Assembly (NCBI GenBank): GCA_000940995.1
Contig: CP005974.1
Coordinates: 3,782,001-3,846,000, forward strand
Length of the DNA: 64,000 nucleotides
Reading direction: 5' to 3'
Origin: Photobacterium gaetbulicola Gung47
Lineage (GTDB): Bacteria > Pseudomonadota > Gammaproteobacteria > Enterobacterales > Vibrionaceae
Under the pieces are notes generated by a model. It was given only the letters and a program-made list of their open reading frames with translations. It had not been told where the DNA came from and did no database searches. The translations under genes and the position numbers were made by a program. Positions within the stretch are counted from its first letter, which is position 1. Every line of letters begins with the position of its first letter. Below, one piece after another: positions 53,252-61,150 of the stretch.

Positions 53252-55831
53252 ATGACGAAGACAACACAATCGTCGACAGATGTGCAAGATATGGTGGCTC
53301 AGGCGGATACCGGGGCAAGAAGCCCGAAGGGACTGGCTGGACGTATCCTGTGGGTTGTTCCACTTTGTTGGTCACTGTTCCAACTTTGGTACGCTTCGCC
53401 GTTACCGTTTATTTTTAACTTTGGCGTTCTAAACGACACTGAAGCCCGTTCGATTCACTTGGCATTTGCCGTCTTCCTGGCATTTACCGCCTACCCTGCA
53501 CTGAAACACTCACCGCGAGACAGGATCCCGCTGATCGATTGGCTCCTTGCGCTGGCAGGCAGCTTTGCCGCGGCCTACCTGTTCCTATTCTATACCCAAC
53601 TGGCTGGCCGCTCTGGAGCCCCGACCCAGATGGATATTGTGGTCGCTGTTACCGGTATGGTGCTACTGCTTGAAGCGACTCGCCGCGCACTAGGGCCCCC
53701 CTTGATGGTCGTCGCTGCCGTCTTCTTGCTCTACACTTTCGGCGGCCCTTACATGCCGGATGTTATTGCCCATAAAGGTGCCAGCCTCAACAAGGCCATG
53801 TCACATCTGTGGCTGACCACGGAAGGGGTTTTCGGAATCGCGGTCGGCGTCTCCACCTCGTTCGTATTCCTGTTTGTTTTATTTGGCGCCATGCTTGAGC
53901 GTGCCGGTGCCGGTGCCTACTTCATCAAGGTGGCCTTTTCGCTGCTAGGCCACATGCGTGGCGGTCCCGCCAAGGCCGCCGTCGTCGCCTCGGGCCTATC
54001 TGGCTTAGTATCAGGCTCATCCATTGCCAACGTAGTCACCACCGGTACCTTTACCATCCCGCTGATGAAAAAAGTTGGCTTCCCTGGTACCAAGGCCGGT
54101 GCCGTCGAAGTAGCCGCATCAACCAATGGTCAGCTGACTCCGCCAATCATGGGGGCGGCAGCCTTCCTGATGGTGGAATACGTCGGGATCTCATATGTCG
54201 AAGTCATCAAGGCCGCCTTGCTGCCAGCTCTGATTTCCTACATCGCTCTGATTTATATCGTGCACCTAGAAGCCTGCAAAGCTGGGATGTCCGGTCTTGA
54301 GCGTCGTTATAAGCCGACCCTTGCCCAGAGCCTGCTGTCATTCTGCGGCACGATCCTTGGCTTGATTGTTGTCAGTGCCGCGGTGTACTACGGCGTGGGC
54401 TGGACCAAGGATGTCTTCGGCGCAGCAGCCACCCCGATGATCGCTGCAGTGATCATGATTGCTTACGTCGCTTTGATTAAGCTCGCCGCAGATTACCAAG
54501 ATCACGCGCTAGAGGATCCTAACGCCGACATTACCGAAGTACCGGATCCCGGACCGACCATGAAGTCAGGCCTTTACTTCCTGTTACCGATTGTGGTGCT
54601 GGTATGGTGCCTGACGGTAGAGCGCTTCTCGCCGGGACTGTCTGCTTTCTGGGCAACGGTATTTATGATCTTCATCCTGCTGACCCAACGTCCATTGCTG
54701 GCGCTCTTCAATAAAGAAAAGACACTGGCTGAAGCCGGCAAAGAAGGGGTTGTCGACCTGCTGGAGAGCCTGGTATCAGGGGCTCGCAACATGATCGGCA
54801 TCGGTGTGGCAACGGCTGCGGCGGGTATCGTCGTCGGCGTGGTCACCCTCACCGGGATAGGCTTGGTGATGACCGAGTTCGTCGAGTTCATCTCGGGCGG
54901 TAACATCATTCTGATGTTGCTGTTCACGGCTCTGATCAGCTTGATCCTCGGTATGGGGCTGCCGACAACGGCCAACTACATCGTGGTATCGACTCTGATG
55001 GCTCCGGTTATTGTGACCTTGGGCGCCCAGCACGGCCTGATCATTCCATTGATCGCTGTTCACTTGTTCGTTTTCTATTTCGGCATCCTTGCTGACGATA
55101 CCCCCCCTGTCGGCCTAGCGGCTTTTGCCGCGGCCGCCATCGCCAGAAGTGATCCTATCCGGACCGGTATCCAAGGTTTTACCTACGACATCCGGACGGC
55201 CATCCTACCGTTCATGTTCATTTTCAATACTCAGCTACTGATGATGAATATCGATTCCTGGTGGCACCTGATGCTGACCGTCAGCTCTGCGATTATTGCG
55301 ATGCTCACCTTCTCCGCTGCGACCCAGGGATGGTGGTTTACCAAGACCAAATGGTGGGAGATCGCCGCCCTGCTGCTCATCACCTTCTCCTTGTTCCGTC
55401 CAGGCTTCTGGTGGGATATGGTCTATCCGCCCAAGCACGAGATGCCAGGTACCTTAATCACCGATGCGGCGGACAAACTCGCCATCGGCCAGCCGCTTGA
55501 GCTCCAGGTCAGCGGGGAGAACCTGGAAGGAAAATTCGTCTCCAAGCATGTCTTGCTGCCCTTTGACGAGCGCGCCGTCTCAGCCGATGAACGGATTGAT
55601 TCTACCGGTCTGATGCTGCGTCAGGACGGCGAGAAGATGATCGTTGATATGGTGGAGTTTGGCAGCCCGGCAGAGCAGGCAGGCATCGACTTTGACTGGG
55701 AAATCACCACGGTCAGCCTCCCTGCCGTCAGGCCAATGAAAGAGTGGGTATTCATTCCTACCTTGCTGGTGCTGGGTGCCCTGGGCTGGAACCAGCGCCG
55801 ACGAGCCAAAAAACTGGGTCATATCAAGTAA
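53252..55831 (+). CDS. TRAP transporter fused permease (4TM-12TM) with C-terminal extension
   Basis: 859 residues. Four spans of the small DctQ-like subunit (about 30-190) are fused to the twelve-span DctM-like subunit. SGLSGLVSGSSIANVVTTGT, the STNGQLTPPIMGAAAF loop and ILGMGLPTTANYIV are TRAP-TAXI permease motifs. Residues from about 715 form a non-membrane periplasm-facing extension like DUF3394, ending with one more span and a basic RRRAKKLGHIK tail. It takes up solute using a cation gradient. It partners the preceding TAXI protein. Confidence 0.92.
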   Translation: MTKTTQSSTDVQDMVAQADTGARSPKGLAGRILWVVPLCWSLFQLWYASPLPFIFNFGVLNDTEARSIHLAFAVFLAFTAYPALKHSPRDRIPLIDWLLALAGSFAAAYLFLFYTQLAGRSGAPTQMDIVVAVTGMVLLLEATRRALGPPLMVVAAVFLLYTFGGPYMPDVIAHKGASLNKAMSHLWLTTEGVFGIAVGVSTSFVFLFVLFGAMLERAGAGAYFIKVAFSLLGHMRGGPAKAAVVASGLSGLVSGSSIANVVTTGTFTIPLMKKVGFPGTKAGAVEVAASTNGQLTPPIMGAAAFLMVEYVGISYVEVIKAALLPALISYIALIYIVHLEACKAGMSGLERRYKPTLAQSLLSFCGTILGLIVVSAAVYYGVGWTKDVFGAAATPMIAAVIMIAYVALIKLAADYQDHALEDPNADITEVPDPGPTMKSGLYFLLPIVVLVWCLTVERFSPGLSAFWATVFMIFILLTQRPLLALFNKEKTLAEAGKEGVVDLLESLVSGARNMIGIGVATAAAGIVVGVVTLTGIGLVMTEFVEFISGGNIILMLLFTALISLILGMGLPTTANYIVVSTLMAPVIVTLGAQHGLIIPLIAVHLFVFYFGILADDTPPVGLAAFAAAAIARSDPIRTGIQGFTYDIRTAILPFMFIFNTQLLMMNIDSWWHLMLTVSSAIIAMLTFSAATQGWWFTKTKWWEIAALLLITFSLFRPGFWWDMVYPPKHEMPGTLITDAADKLAIGQPLELQVSGENLEGKFVSKHVLLPFDERAVSADERIDSTGLMLRQDGEKMIVDMVEFGSPAEQAGIDFDWEITTVSLPAVRPMKEWVFIPTLLVLGALGWNQRRRAKKLGHIK

Positions 55832-55921
55832 ACCCCAATCTGACCCTTTCATCACGAAAGGGTCAGGCCTATTTGGTATACACTATAGGGAGCCATTCCC
55901 TGCGTGAACAAAGAGAGAAGT

Positions 55922-56377
55922 ATGTACAAGCAAATCTTAGTTCCGGTCGATCTCAATGAAAAAGGGTTCGCAGACAAAGCCGTTGAGCTGGCGGTATGGC
56001 ATGCCAAGCATTCCAACGCCACCATCCACCTGCTCAATGTCCTACCCGGCATCCATATGGCCATGGTGTCCAGCTACTTCCCCAAAGATGCGGCGCGCAA
56101 GATGATGCAGGATACTCAGCAACAGCTAAAAGCCTTTGCTGAAGCCTATATCCCACCGGAAATCGTCCATCACCAGTATGTCTCAGAAGGAAAAACCTGG
56201 ACGACTATCTTGGATCATGCCGAGCGGGTCGGGGCTGATTTGATCATCATGCCCAGCCATAAACGCTCTGGCATCGACAGGGTCATGCTGGGATCGGTGG
56301 CCGCCAAAGTGGTGGAGAACTCCCCAATCAATGTCTTGGTCCTCAAACCGCAGGGACACCTGTCAGAGCGGGCTTAA
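55922..56377 (+). CDS. Universal stress protein, UspA family
   Basis: 151 residues from the ATG at 55922 with GAGAGAAG before it; a GTG at 55904 is less likely. MYKQILVPVDLNEKG opens the fold, and MPSHKRSGIDRVMLGSVAAKVVENSP is the nucleotide-binding block G-2x-G-9x-G-S/T in variant form. It follows the TRAP permease after 90 bases. UspA partners of TRAP systems, such as TeaD, can regulate transport, so a functional link is reasonable. Confidence 0.9.
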   Translation: MYKQILVPVDLNEKGFADKAVELAVWHAKHSNATIHLLNVLPGIHMAMVSSYFPKDAARKMMQDTQQQLKAFAEAYIPPEIVHHQYVSEGKTWTTILDHAERVGADLIIMPSHKRSGIDRVMLGSVAAKVVENSPINVLVLKPQGHLSERA

Positions 56378-56395
56378 GATAAAAATAGTGCTATC

Positions 56396-56424
56396 AAAAA
56401 GCCCGCTGTTTGCGGGCTGTTTTT
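56396..56424. terminator. Terminator between usp and ubiX
   Basis: AGCCCGC, five-base loop, GCGGGCT with A and T tracts on the two sides. It serves both converging genes. Confidence 0.85.
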
Positions 56425-56433
56425 CGCAAGAGG

Positions 56434-57057
56434 TTACTTTCTTTGGTCGTAGCCCCAGCGAGGCACTAGGCCTTGTTCAACGCCAAGGTGATCCAAAATG
56501 CGGGCGACCATAAAGTCCACCAAATCCTCGATACTCTCTGGCTGATGATAAAATCCTGGTGCTGCCGGCATAATCGTGGCCCCCATCTGCGATAACTTCA
56601 GCATATTCTCTAAGTGAAGGGTCGAAAAGGGGGTTTCCCGCACCACCATCAACAGCTGACCCCGCTCTTTAAGTACGACATCCGCTGCGCGCTCTAGCAA
56701 ATTATCTGACAAACCATGAGCCACCGAGGCCAGCGTTCCCGCCGAGCACGGGCAAATCACCATCTGCTTGGGCGCAGCAGAGCCTGAAGCCACCGGCGAG
56801 AACCAATCTTCCTTGCCGCACACTTCAAGCCTATCAGGCGAACACCCTAGTTGCATGACCAACGCCGCCTTGGCCGCATCAGGGCCTGATGGAAGCTTCA
56901 GACCATGCTCGGTCGCCAGCACCACCCTGGCTGCCGATGAGATCAGCAGGTAAACGTGATAATCCGCCGCTAGCAGGCACTCCAACAAGCGCAACCCGTA
57001 AGGAGCACCAGAGGCTCCCGTCCACGCCAGGGTAATGCGTTTCTCTGGGCTACTCAC
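56434..57057 (-). CDS. ubiX: Flavin prenyltransferase UbiX
   Basis: 207 residues from a GTG at 57057, which overlaps the end of mpl by 8 bases and has GGAGG before it. It prenylates FMN to make the UbiD cofactor for ubiquinone synthesis. KRITLAWTGASGAPYGLRLL is the flavin loop, and CPCSAGTLASVAHGLSDNLL and VVRETPFSTLHLENML are family motifs. It is translationally coupled to mpl. Confidence 0.94.
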   Translation of the reverse strand: MSSPEKRITLAWTGASGAPYGLRLLECLLAADYHVYLLISSAARVVLATEHGLKLPSGPDAAKAALVMQLGCSPDRLEVCGKEDWFSPVASGSAAPKQMVICPCSAGTLASVAHGLSDNLLERAADVVLKERGQLLMVVRETPFSTLHLENMLKLSQMGATIMPAAPGFYHQPESIEDLVDFMVARILDHLGVEQGLVPRWGYDQRK

Positions 57058-58411
57058 CGGCAGCCTCCAGCGCTGCGAGCAGCTTACCGTGAATGCCACC
57101 AAAGCCACCGTTACTCATCACCAGGATGTTATCGCCCGGGCGTGCACTCGCCACCACCTTGCCCACCAAGGCATCCAAATCCCCATCGGTTTGCGCCGGT
57201 TGCTGACAATGTTCGGCGATTTCATCCACCGACCAAGGAATATTGTCGGGCTGGTAGATGAACACCTCATCGGCCGCTGCCAGTGCAGGTGCCAAATCCA
57301 ATTTATGAACGCCAAGCTTCATAGTGTTCGAGCGAGGCTCGAGGACGGCAAGAATACGCTGCTGGCCGACTTTCGCCCTCAAGCCACCGAGCGTCAGCTC
57401 CACCGCTGTCGGGTGATGGGCAAAATCGTCATAGACTTTGACCCCGGCTTGCTCACCCTTGAGTTCCAGCCGGCGCTTGGTATTAATAAAGGTTCCTAAT
57501 GCCTCGCACGCCAAGTCGGCCGTAACGCCTACATGGCGGGCCGCCGCAATGGCCATCAGGGCATTGTTGACATTGTGATCGCCAATCAGATCCCAGTCCA
57601 CCGTCCCTACCTTGTCGCCGTCAAGCAAGACATCGAAGCGGCTGCCGGCTGTATCGAGCTTGATCGCCTGCCAGTGGCCATCATCCCCGATATACTCCAG
57701 CTCGCTCCAGCAGCCCATCTCCAGGGTTTCGTCAATCGCCGCGACACCTTTCGGGGCCAAGATCCGGCCGTTACCCGGCACGGTTCTGACCAGGTGATGG
57801 AACTGGCGCTGGATAGCCTTCAAGTCATCGAAAATATCTGCGTGATCGAACTCCAGATTGTTCATCACCAAGGTGCGTGGTCGATAGTGAACAAACTTAG
57901 AACGCTTATCGAAAAAAGCACTATCGTATTCGTCCGCTTCGACGACGAAGAACATACTTTCGCCTAACCGCGCGGAAACACCGAAGTTTCCGAGCACGCC
58001 ACCGACCAGGAAGCCAGGCTGATAACCGCAGTCTTCCAGGATCCAGGCCAGCATACTGGCCGTCGTGGTCTTGCCGTGGGTACCTGCCACCGCCAACACC
58101 CAGCGGTCATGCAGCAAAATCTCCTGCAGCCACTGCGGGCCTGAGGTATAGCGAAGATTGTTGTTCAGCACATACTCCACACAAGGATTGCCACGGCTCA
58201 TTGCGTTGCCGACCACCACAAGATCAGGTGCCGGACTTAGCTGTGACGGATCATAACCTTGAATAATTTCAATACCTTGAGACTCAAGCAAAGTACTCAT
58301 AGGCGGGTAAACATTGGCATCGCAACCGGTCACTTTATGACCTAGCTGGCGGGCAAGAATTGCTGCACCGCCCATAAAAGTGCCACAGATTCCTAGAATA
58401 TGGATGTGCAT
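57050..58411 (-). CDS. mpl: UDP-MurNAc: murein tripeptide ligase Mpl
   Basis: 453 residues. It reattaches the tripeptide L-Ala-gamma-D-Glu-meso-DAP to UDP-MurNAc in cell-wall recycling. MHIHILGICGTFMGG is the Mur-ligase Rossmann start. The ATP loop is VAGTHGKTTTASML, and VYDDFAHHPTAVELTLGGLR is the ligase signature. It is divergent from fbp, its usual arrangement. Confidence 0.96.
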   Translation of the reverse strand: MHIHILGICGTFMGGAAILARQLGHKVTGCDANVYPPMSTLLESQGIEIIQGYDPSQLSPAPDLVVVGNAMSRGNPCVEYVLNNNLRYTSGPQWLQEILLHDRWVLAVAGTHGKTTTASMLAWILEDCGYQPGFLVGGVLGNFGVSARLGESMFFVVEADEYDSAFFDKRSKFVHYRPRTLVMNNLEFDHADIFDDLKAIQRQFHHLVRTVPGNGRILAPKGVAAIDETLEMGCWSELEYIGDDGHWQAIKLDTAGSRFDVLLDGDKVGTVDWDLIGDHNVNNALMAIAAARHVGVTADLACEALGTFINTKRRLELKGEQAGVKVYDDFAHHPTAVELTLGGLRAKVGQQRILAVLEPRSNTMKLGVHKLDLAPALAAADEVFIYQPDNIPWSVDEIAEHCQQPAQTDGDLDALVGKVVASARPGDNILVMSNGGFGGIHGKLLAALEAAGE

Positions 58412-58619
58412 AACTATCGGCTCACTCGGTAATTTTCACGATTTTCACGCTAATGCGTTACTTCGTTACCATAAAAAAGATCTTTATATACAATATTTTA
58501 TACAAAACAGAGCACACACTATAAAACGGCGACATGCCAATATGGGTATAAAAATTGTCCATTAGAGACATTGTACCTGACTTAACTACCCCAATGACAA
58601 CAAGATGCAAGGATTGTAT

Positions 58620-59636
58620 ATGTCCGATATTAGAACCCTTGGCGAGTTCATTGTCGAGAAACAGAACGACTTCCCCCACGCCAGCGGTGAACTATCCTCT
58701 CTGCTGAGCTCCCTCAAGCTTGCGGCGAAAATCGTCAACCGTGAAATCAACAAGGCCGGCTTGGCCGATATCACAGGTTCGTTCGGCGACGAGAACGTTC
58801 AGGGAGAAGAGCAACAGAAGCTCGATGTGTATGCCAACGATAAGTTCAAAGCCGCTCTGGAAGCCCGTGACCAGGTGTGCGGTGTGGCCAGTGAGGAAGA
58901 AGACGAAGCCGTTACGTTCAACAAAGAGCTAAACCGTAATGCCAAATACGTCGTCTTGATGGATCCACTCGATGGTTCTTCGAACATTGACGTAAACGTT
59001 TCCGTCGGTACTATCTTCTCGATTTATCGCAGGGTTTCCCCGGTGGGTACCCCCCCGACACAAGAAGACTTCCTTCAACCAGGTAACCAACAAGTCGCTG
59101 CAGGTTATATCATCTATGGTTCGTCTACCATGTTGGTATACACCACAGGCAACGGTGTTCATGGCTTTACCTACGATCCTTCCTTGGGCCTGTTCTGCCT
59201 GTCACATGAGAACTTGCAAACACCAGAGGATGGCCGTATTTACTCCATCAACGAAGGGAACTACTTCCGCTTCCCGATGGGGGTGAAAAAGTACATCAAG
59301 TATTGCCAAGAAAATGTACCGGAAGACGACCGTCCATATACCTCACGCTACATCGGCTCACTGGTGTCGGACTTTCACCGTAACCTATTGAAGGGCGGTA
59401 TCTACTTGTACCCGAGCACGGCAACCCACCCAACCGGGAAACTGCGCCTGCTGTACGAGTGCAACCCAATGGCCTTCCTGATCGAGCAGGCTGGCGGCAA
59501 GGCCTCTGATGGTGAACAGCGCATCATGGATATCAAGCCGACCGAGCTCCACCAGCGCGTGCCTTTCTTTGTTGGCTCAACCAACATGGTCAACAAAGTC
59601 GAGGAATTCTTGGCTGAATTCCCTGACCGAGACTAA
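58620..59636 (+). CDS. fbp: Fructose-1,6-bisphosphatase, class I
   Basis: 338 residues from the ATG at 58620, with AAGGA before it. It removes the 1-phosphate of fructose 1,6-bisphosphate in gluconeogenesis. The metal-binding motif VLMDPLDGSSNIDVN and the C-terminal KLRLLYECNPMAFLIEQAGG are clear. Upstream, GGGTATAAAA near 58546 is a possible -10. Confidence 0.96.
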   Translation: MSDIRTLGEFIVEKQNDFPHASGELSSLLSSLKLAAKIVNREINKAGLADITGSFGDENVQGEEQQKLDVYANDKFKAALEARDQVCGVASEEEDEAVTFNKELNRNAKYVVLMDPLDGSSNIDVNVSVGTIFSIYRRVSPVGTPPTQEDFLQPGNQQVAAGYIIYGSSTMLVYTTGNGVHGFTYDPSLGLFCLSHENLQTPEDGRIYSINEGNYFRFPMGVKKYIKYCQENVPEDDRPYTSRYIGSLVSDFHRNLLKGGIYLYPSTATHPTGKLRLLYECNPMAFLIEQAGGKASDGEQRIMDIKPTELHQRVPFFVGSTNMVNKVEEFLAEFPDRD

Positions 59637-59643
59637 ACCAACC

Positions 59644-59675
59644 AACAGGCTGACCAGCTCAGCCTGTTCTTCCCT
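59644..59675 (+). terminator. Terminator of fbp
   Basis: AACAGGCTGA, five-base loop, TCAGCCTGTT, then CTTCCCTTTT. Confidence 0.7.
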
Positions 59676-59731
59676 TTTCCCCTGACACTCGCCCCAAAAA
59701 CTGTGAATCACTCCCGACAAGGTATTGCCAT

Positions 59732-59764
59732 TAGACAATAAAATAAGGTTGTTGGTATTATAAT
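59732..59764 (+). promoter_or_regulatory. Promoter of ppa
   Basis: TAGACA at 59732-59737, 18 bases, TATTAT at 59756-59761 with TGG before it. An overlapping TATAAT lies at 59759-59764. Confidence 0.55.
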
Positions 59765-59808
59765 TTAACATCACCAACAATTGATTAACCTAGCATAAGG
59801 AAGAGACG

Positions 59809-60339
59809 ATGAGCCTGAATCAGGTCCCAGCTGGAAAGGACATACCCGAAGATATCTATGTTGTCATTGAAATCCCTGCCAATGCCGATCCGATCAAGTA
59901 TGAAGTCGACAAAGACAGTGGCGCCGTTTTCGTAGACCGGTTCATGTCTACCCCGATGTTTTATCCTTGTAACTACGGTTATGTAAATCATACTCTATCA
60001 CTCGACGGTGATCCGGTTGATGTACTGGTCCCGACCCCTTATCCTTTGGTACCCGGTTCGGTGATCCGCTGCCGTCCCGTTGGTGTGCTGAAGATGTCTG
60101 ATGAATCCGGTGAAGATGCTAAGGTCGTTGCTGTACCTCACAGCAAACTGACCAAAGAATATGATCATGTTCAGGATGTGAATGATCTGCCTGAACTGCT
60201 AAAAGCCCAAATCACCCACTTCTTCGAGCGCTACAAAGAGCTTGAACCCGGCAAGTGGGTAAAAGTCGAGGGCTGGGCTGATGCTGCCGCCGCCAAGCAA
60301 GAGATCCTTGAATCCTTCAAGCGTGCCCAAGAAAAATAA
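59809..60339 (+). CDS. ppa: Inorganic pyrophosphatase
   Basis: 176 residues, as in E. coli. It hydrolyses pyrophosphate made in biosynthesis. The signature DGDPVDVLVPTPYPLVPGSV carries metal-binding aspartates, and MFYPCNYGYVNHTLS precedes it. AAGGAAGAG lies before the start. Confidence 0.98.
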   Translation: MSLNQVPAGKDIPEDIYVVIEIPANADPIKYEVDKDSGAVFVDRFMSTPMFYPCNYGYVNHTLSLDGDPVDVLVPTPYPLVPGSVIRCRPVGVLKMSDESGEDAKVVAVPHSKLTKEYDHVQDVNDLPELLKAQITHFFERYKELEPGKWVKVEGWADAAAAKQEILESFKRAQEK

Positions 60340-60394
60340 CCGCAAATTCGATCACCTCCCGGGCATTGGCCCGGGAAAGTCATGAGGTACACCT

Positions 60395-60766
60395 ATGCAA
60401 AGGCTGATACTAGCCACCGTCTTACTGTTAGGCTCTGTCGCCAACACCTCAGTTGCCGATGTCGTTACACCTGAAGAATTCTGGCAGTCATATACGGGTA
60501 ACCATTCAGGGAAACCGCTGATAATTGATGTCCGCACTCATGAGGAGTTCATCGACGGTCATCTTCCTGGTGCTATCAATATCCCATACGAACAAATTGA
60601 ATCGCTGACCACTTTTGCGCCGGATAAGAGTCAATCTCTCTTTATCTACTGCCGCTCGGGTCGCCGTTCAGGCATCGCCGAAGCCACCCTGAGCAAACTG
60701 GGCTACTCCAACATATTCAATGGTGAAAACTATCAGGCATTAGCCGAGACGATGCCCGATCATTAA
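60395..60766 (+). CDS. Periplasmic rhodanese-like protein
   Basis: 123 residues. A signal peptide (RLILATVLLLGSVANTSVA) precedes a single rhodanese domain. The catalytic cysteine is in FIYCRSGRRSGIAE, and VRTHEEFIDGHLPGAINIPY is the family block. It resembles E. coli PspE, which transfers sulfane sulfur. It follows ppa by 55 bases with no terminator between, so co-transcription is possible. Confidence 0.88.
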   Translation: MQRLILATVLLLGSVANTSVADVVTPEEFWQSYTGNHSGKPLIIDVRTHEEFIDGHLPGAINIPYEQIESLTTFAPDKSQSLFIYCRSGRRSGIAEATLSKLGYSNIFNGENYQALAETMPDH

Positions 60767-60771
60767 GCCGC

Positions 60772-61137
60772 CTAACTCACCTTGGTCATACTTGTATGCT
60801 GGCACCAATCCCCACCGCCAATAACCGGTAACCCAGCGACAGAACGGTTATACAGGTATACCCATGCTACACCGTAAGAGGTCATGATCTCGACCCGGTC
60901 ATATTCCACCGGATACTCCTCGAGCCAATCAAGGGAGTGCAAAATCTCATTATTGATCTGGTATACCTCACCATGAAGCTGCGCCTCCCCTTGGAACGCA
61001 ACGGCGGCCGGGTAAGCCCCCAAATCATACAGTAAGTAGCCAGAGGCCAAGCACTCATCGCCCAACTTCACTGCCTCTTTGAGGAGGTAGGCATTCGCCT
61101 CCCCCTCTCGAAGCGTACCGTAAACAAAAACTCTCAC
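60772..61137 (-). CDS. Gamma-glutamylcyclotransferase-like protein (YtfP family)
   Basis: 121 residues from a GTG at 61137 with GGAGGGG before it; the frame continues upstream into tamB. RVFVYGTLREGEANAYLL is the GGCT fold opening, and GEVYQINNEILHSLDWLEEYP contains the catalytic-type glutamate region. The product of most bacterial members is unproven. It follows tamB by 13 bases, the same order as ytfN-ytfP in E. coli. Confidence 0.9.
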   Translation of the reverse strand: MRVFVYGTLREGEANAYLLKEAVKLGDECLASGYLLYDLGAYPAAVAFQGEAQLHGEVYQINNEILHSLDWLEEYPVEYDRVEIMTSYGVAWVYLYNRSVAGLPVIGGGDWCQHTSMTKVS

Positions 61138-61150
61138 GTCCCCTCCGGCT

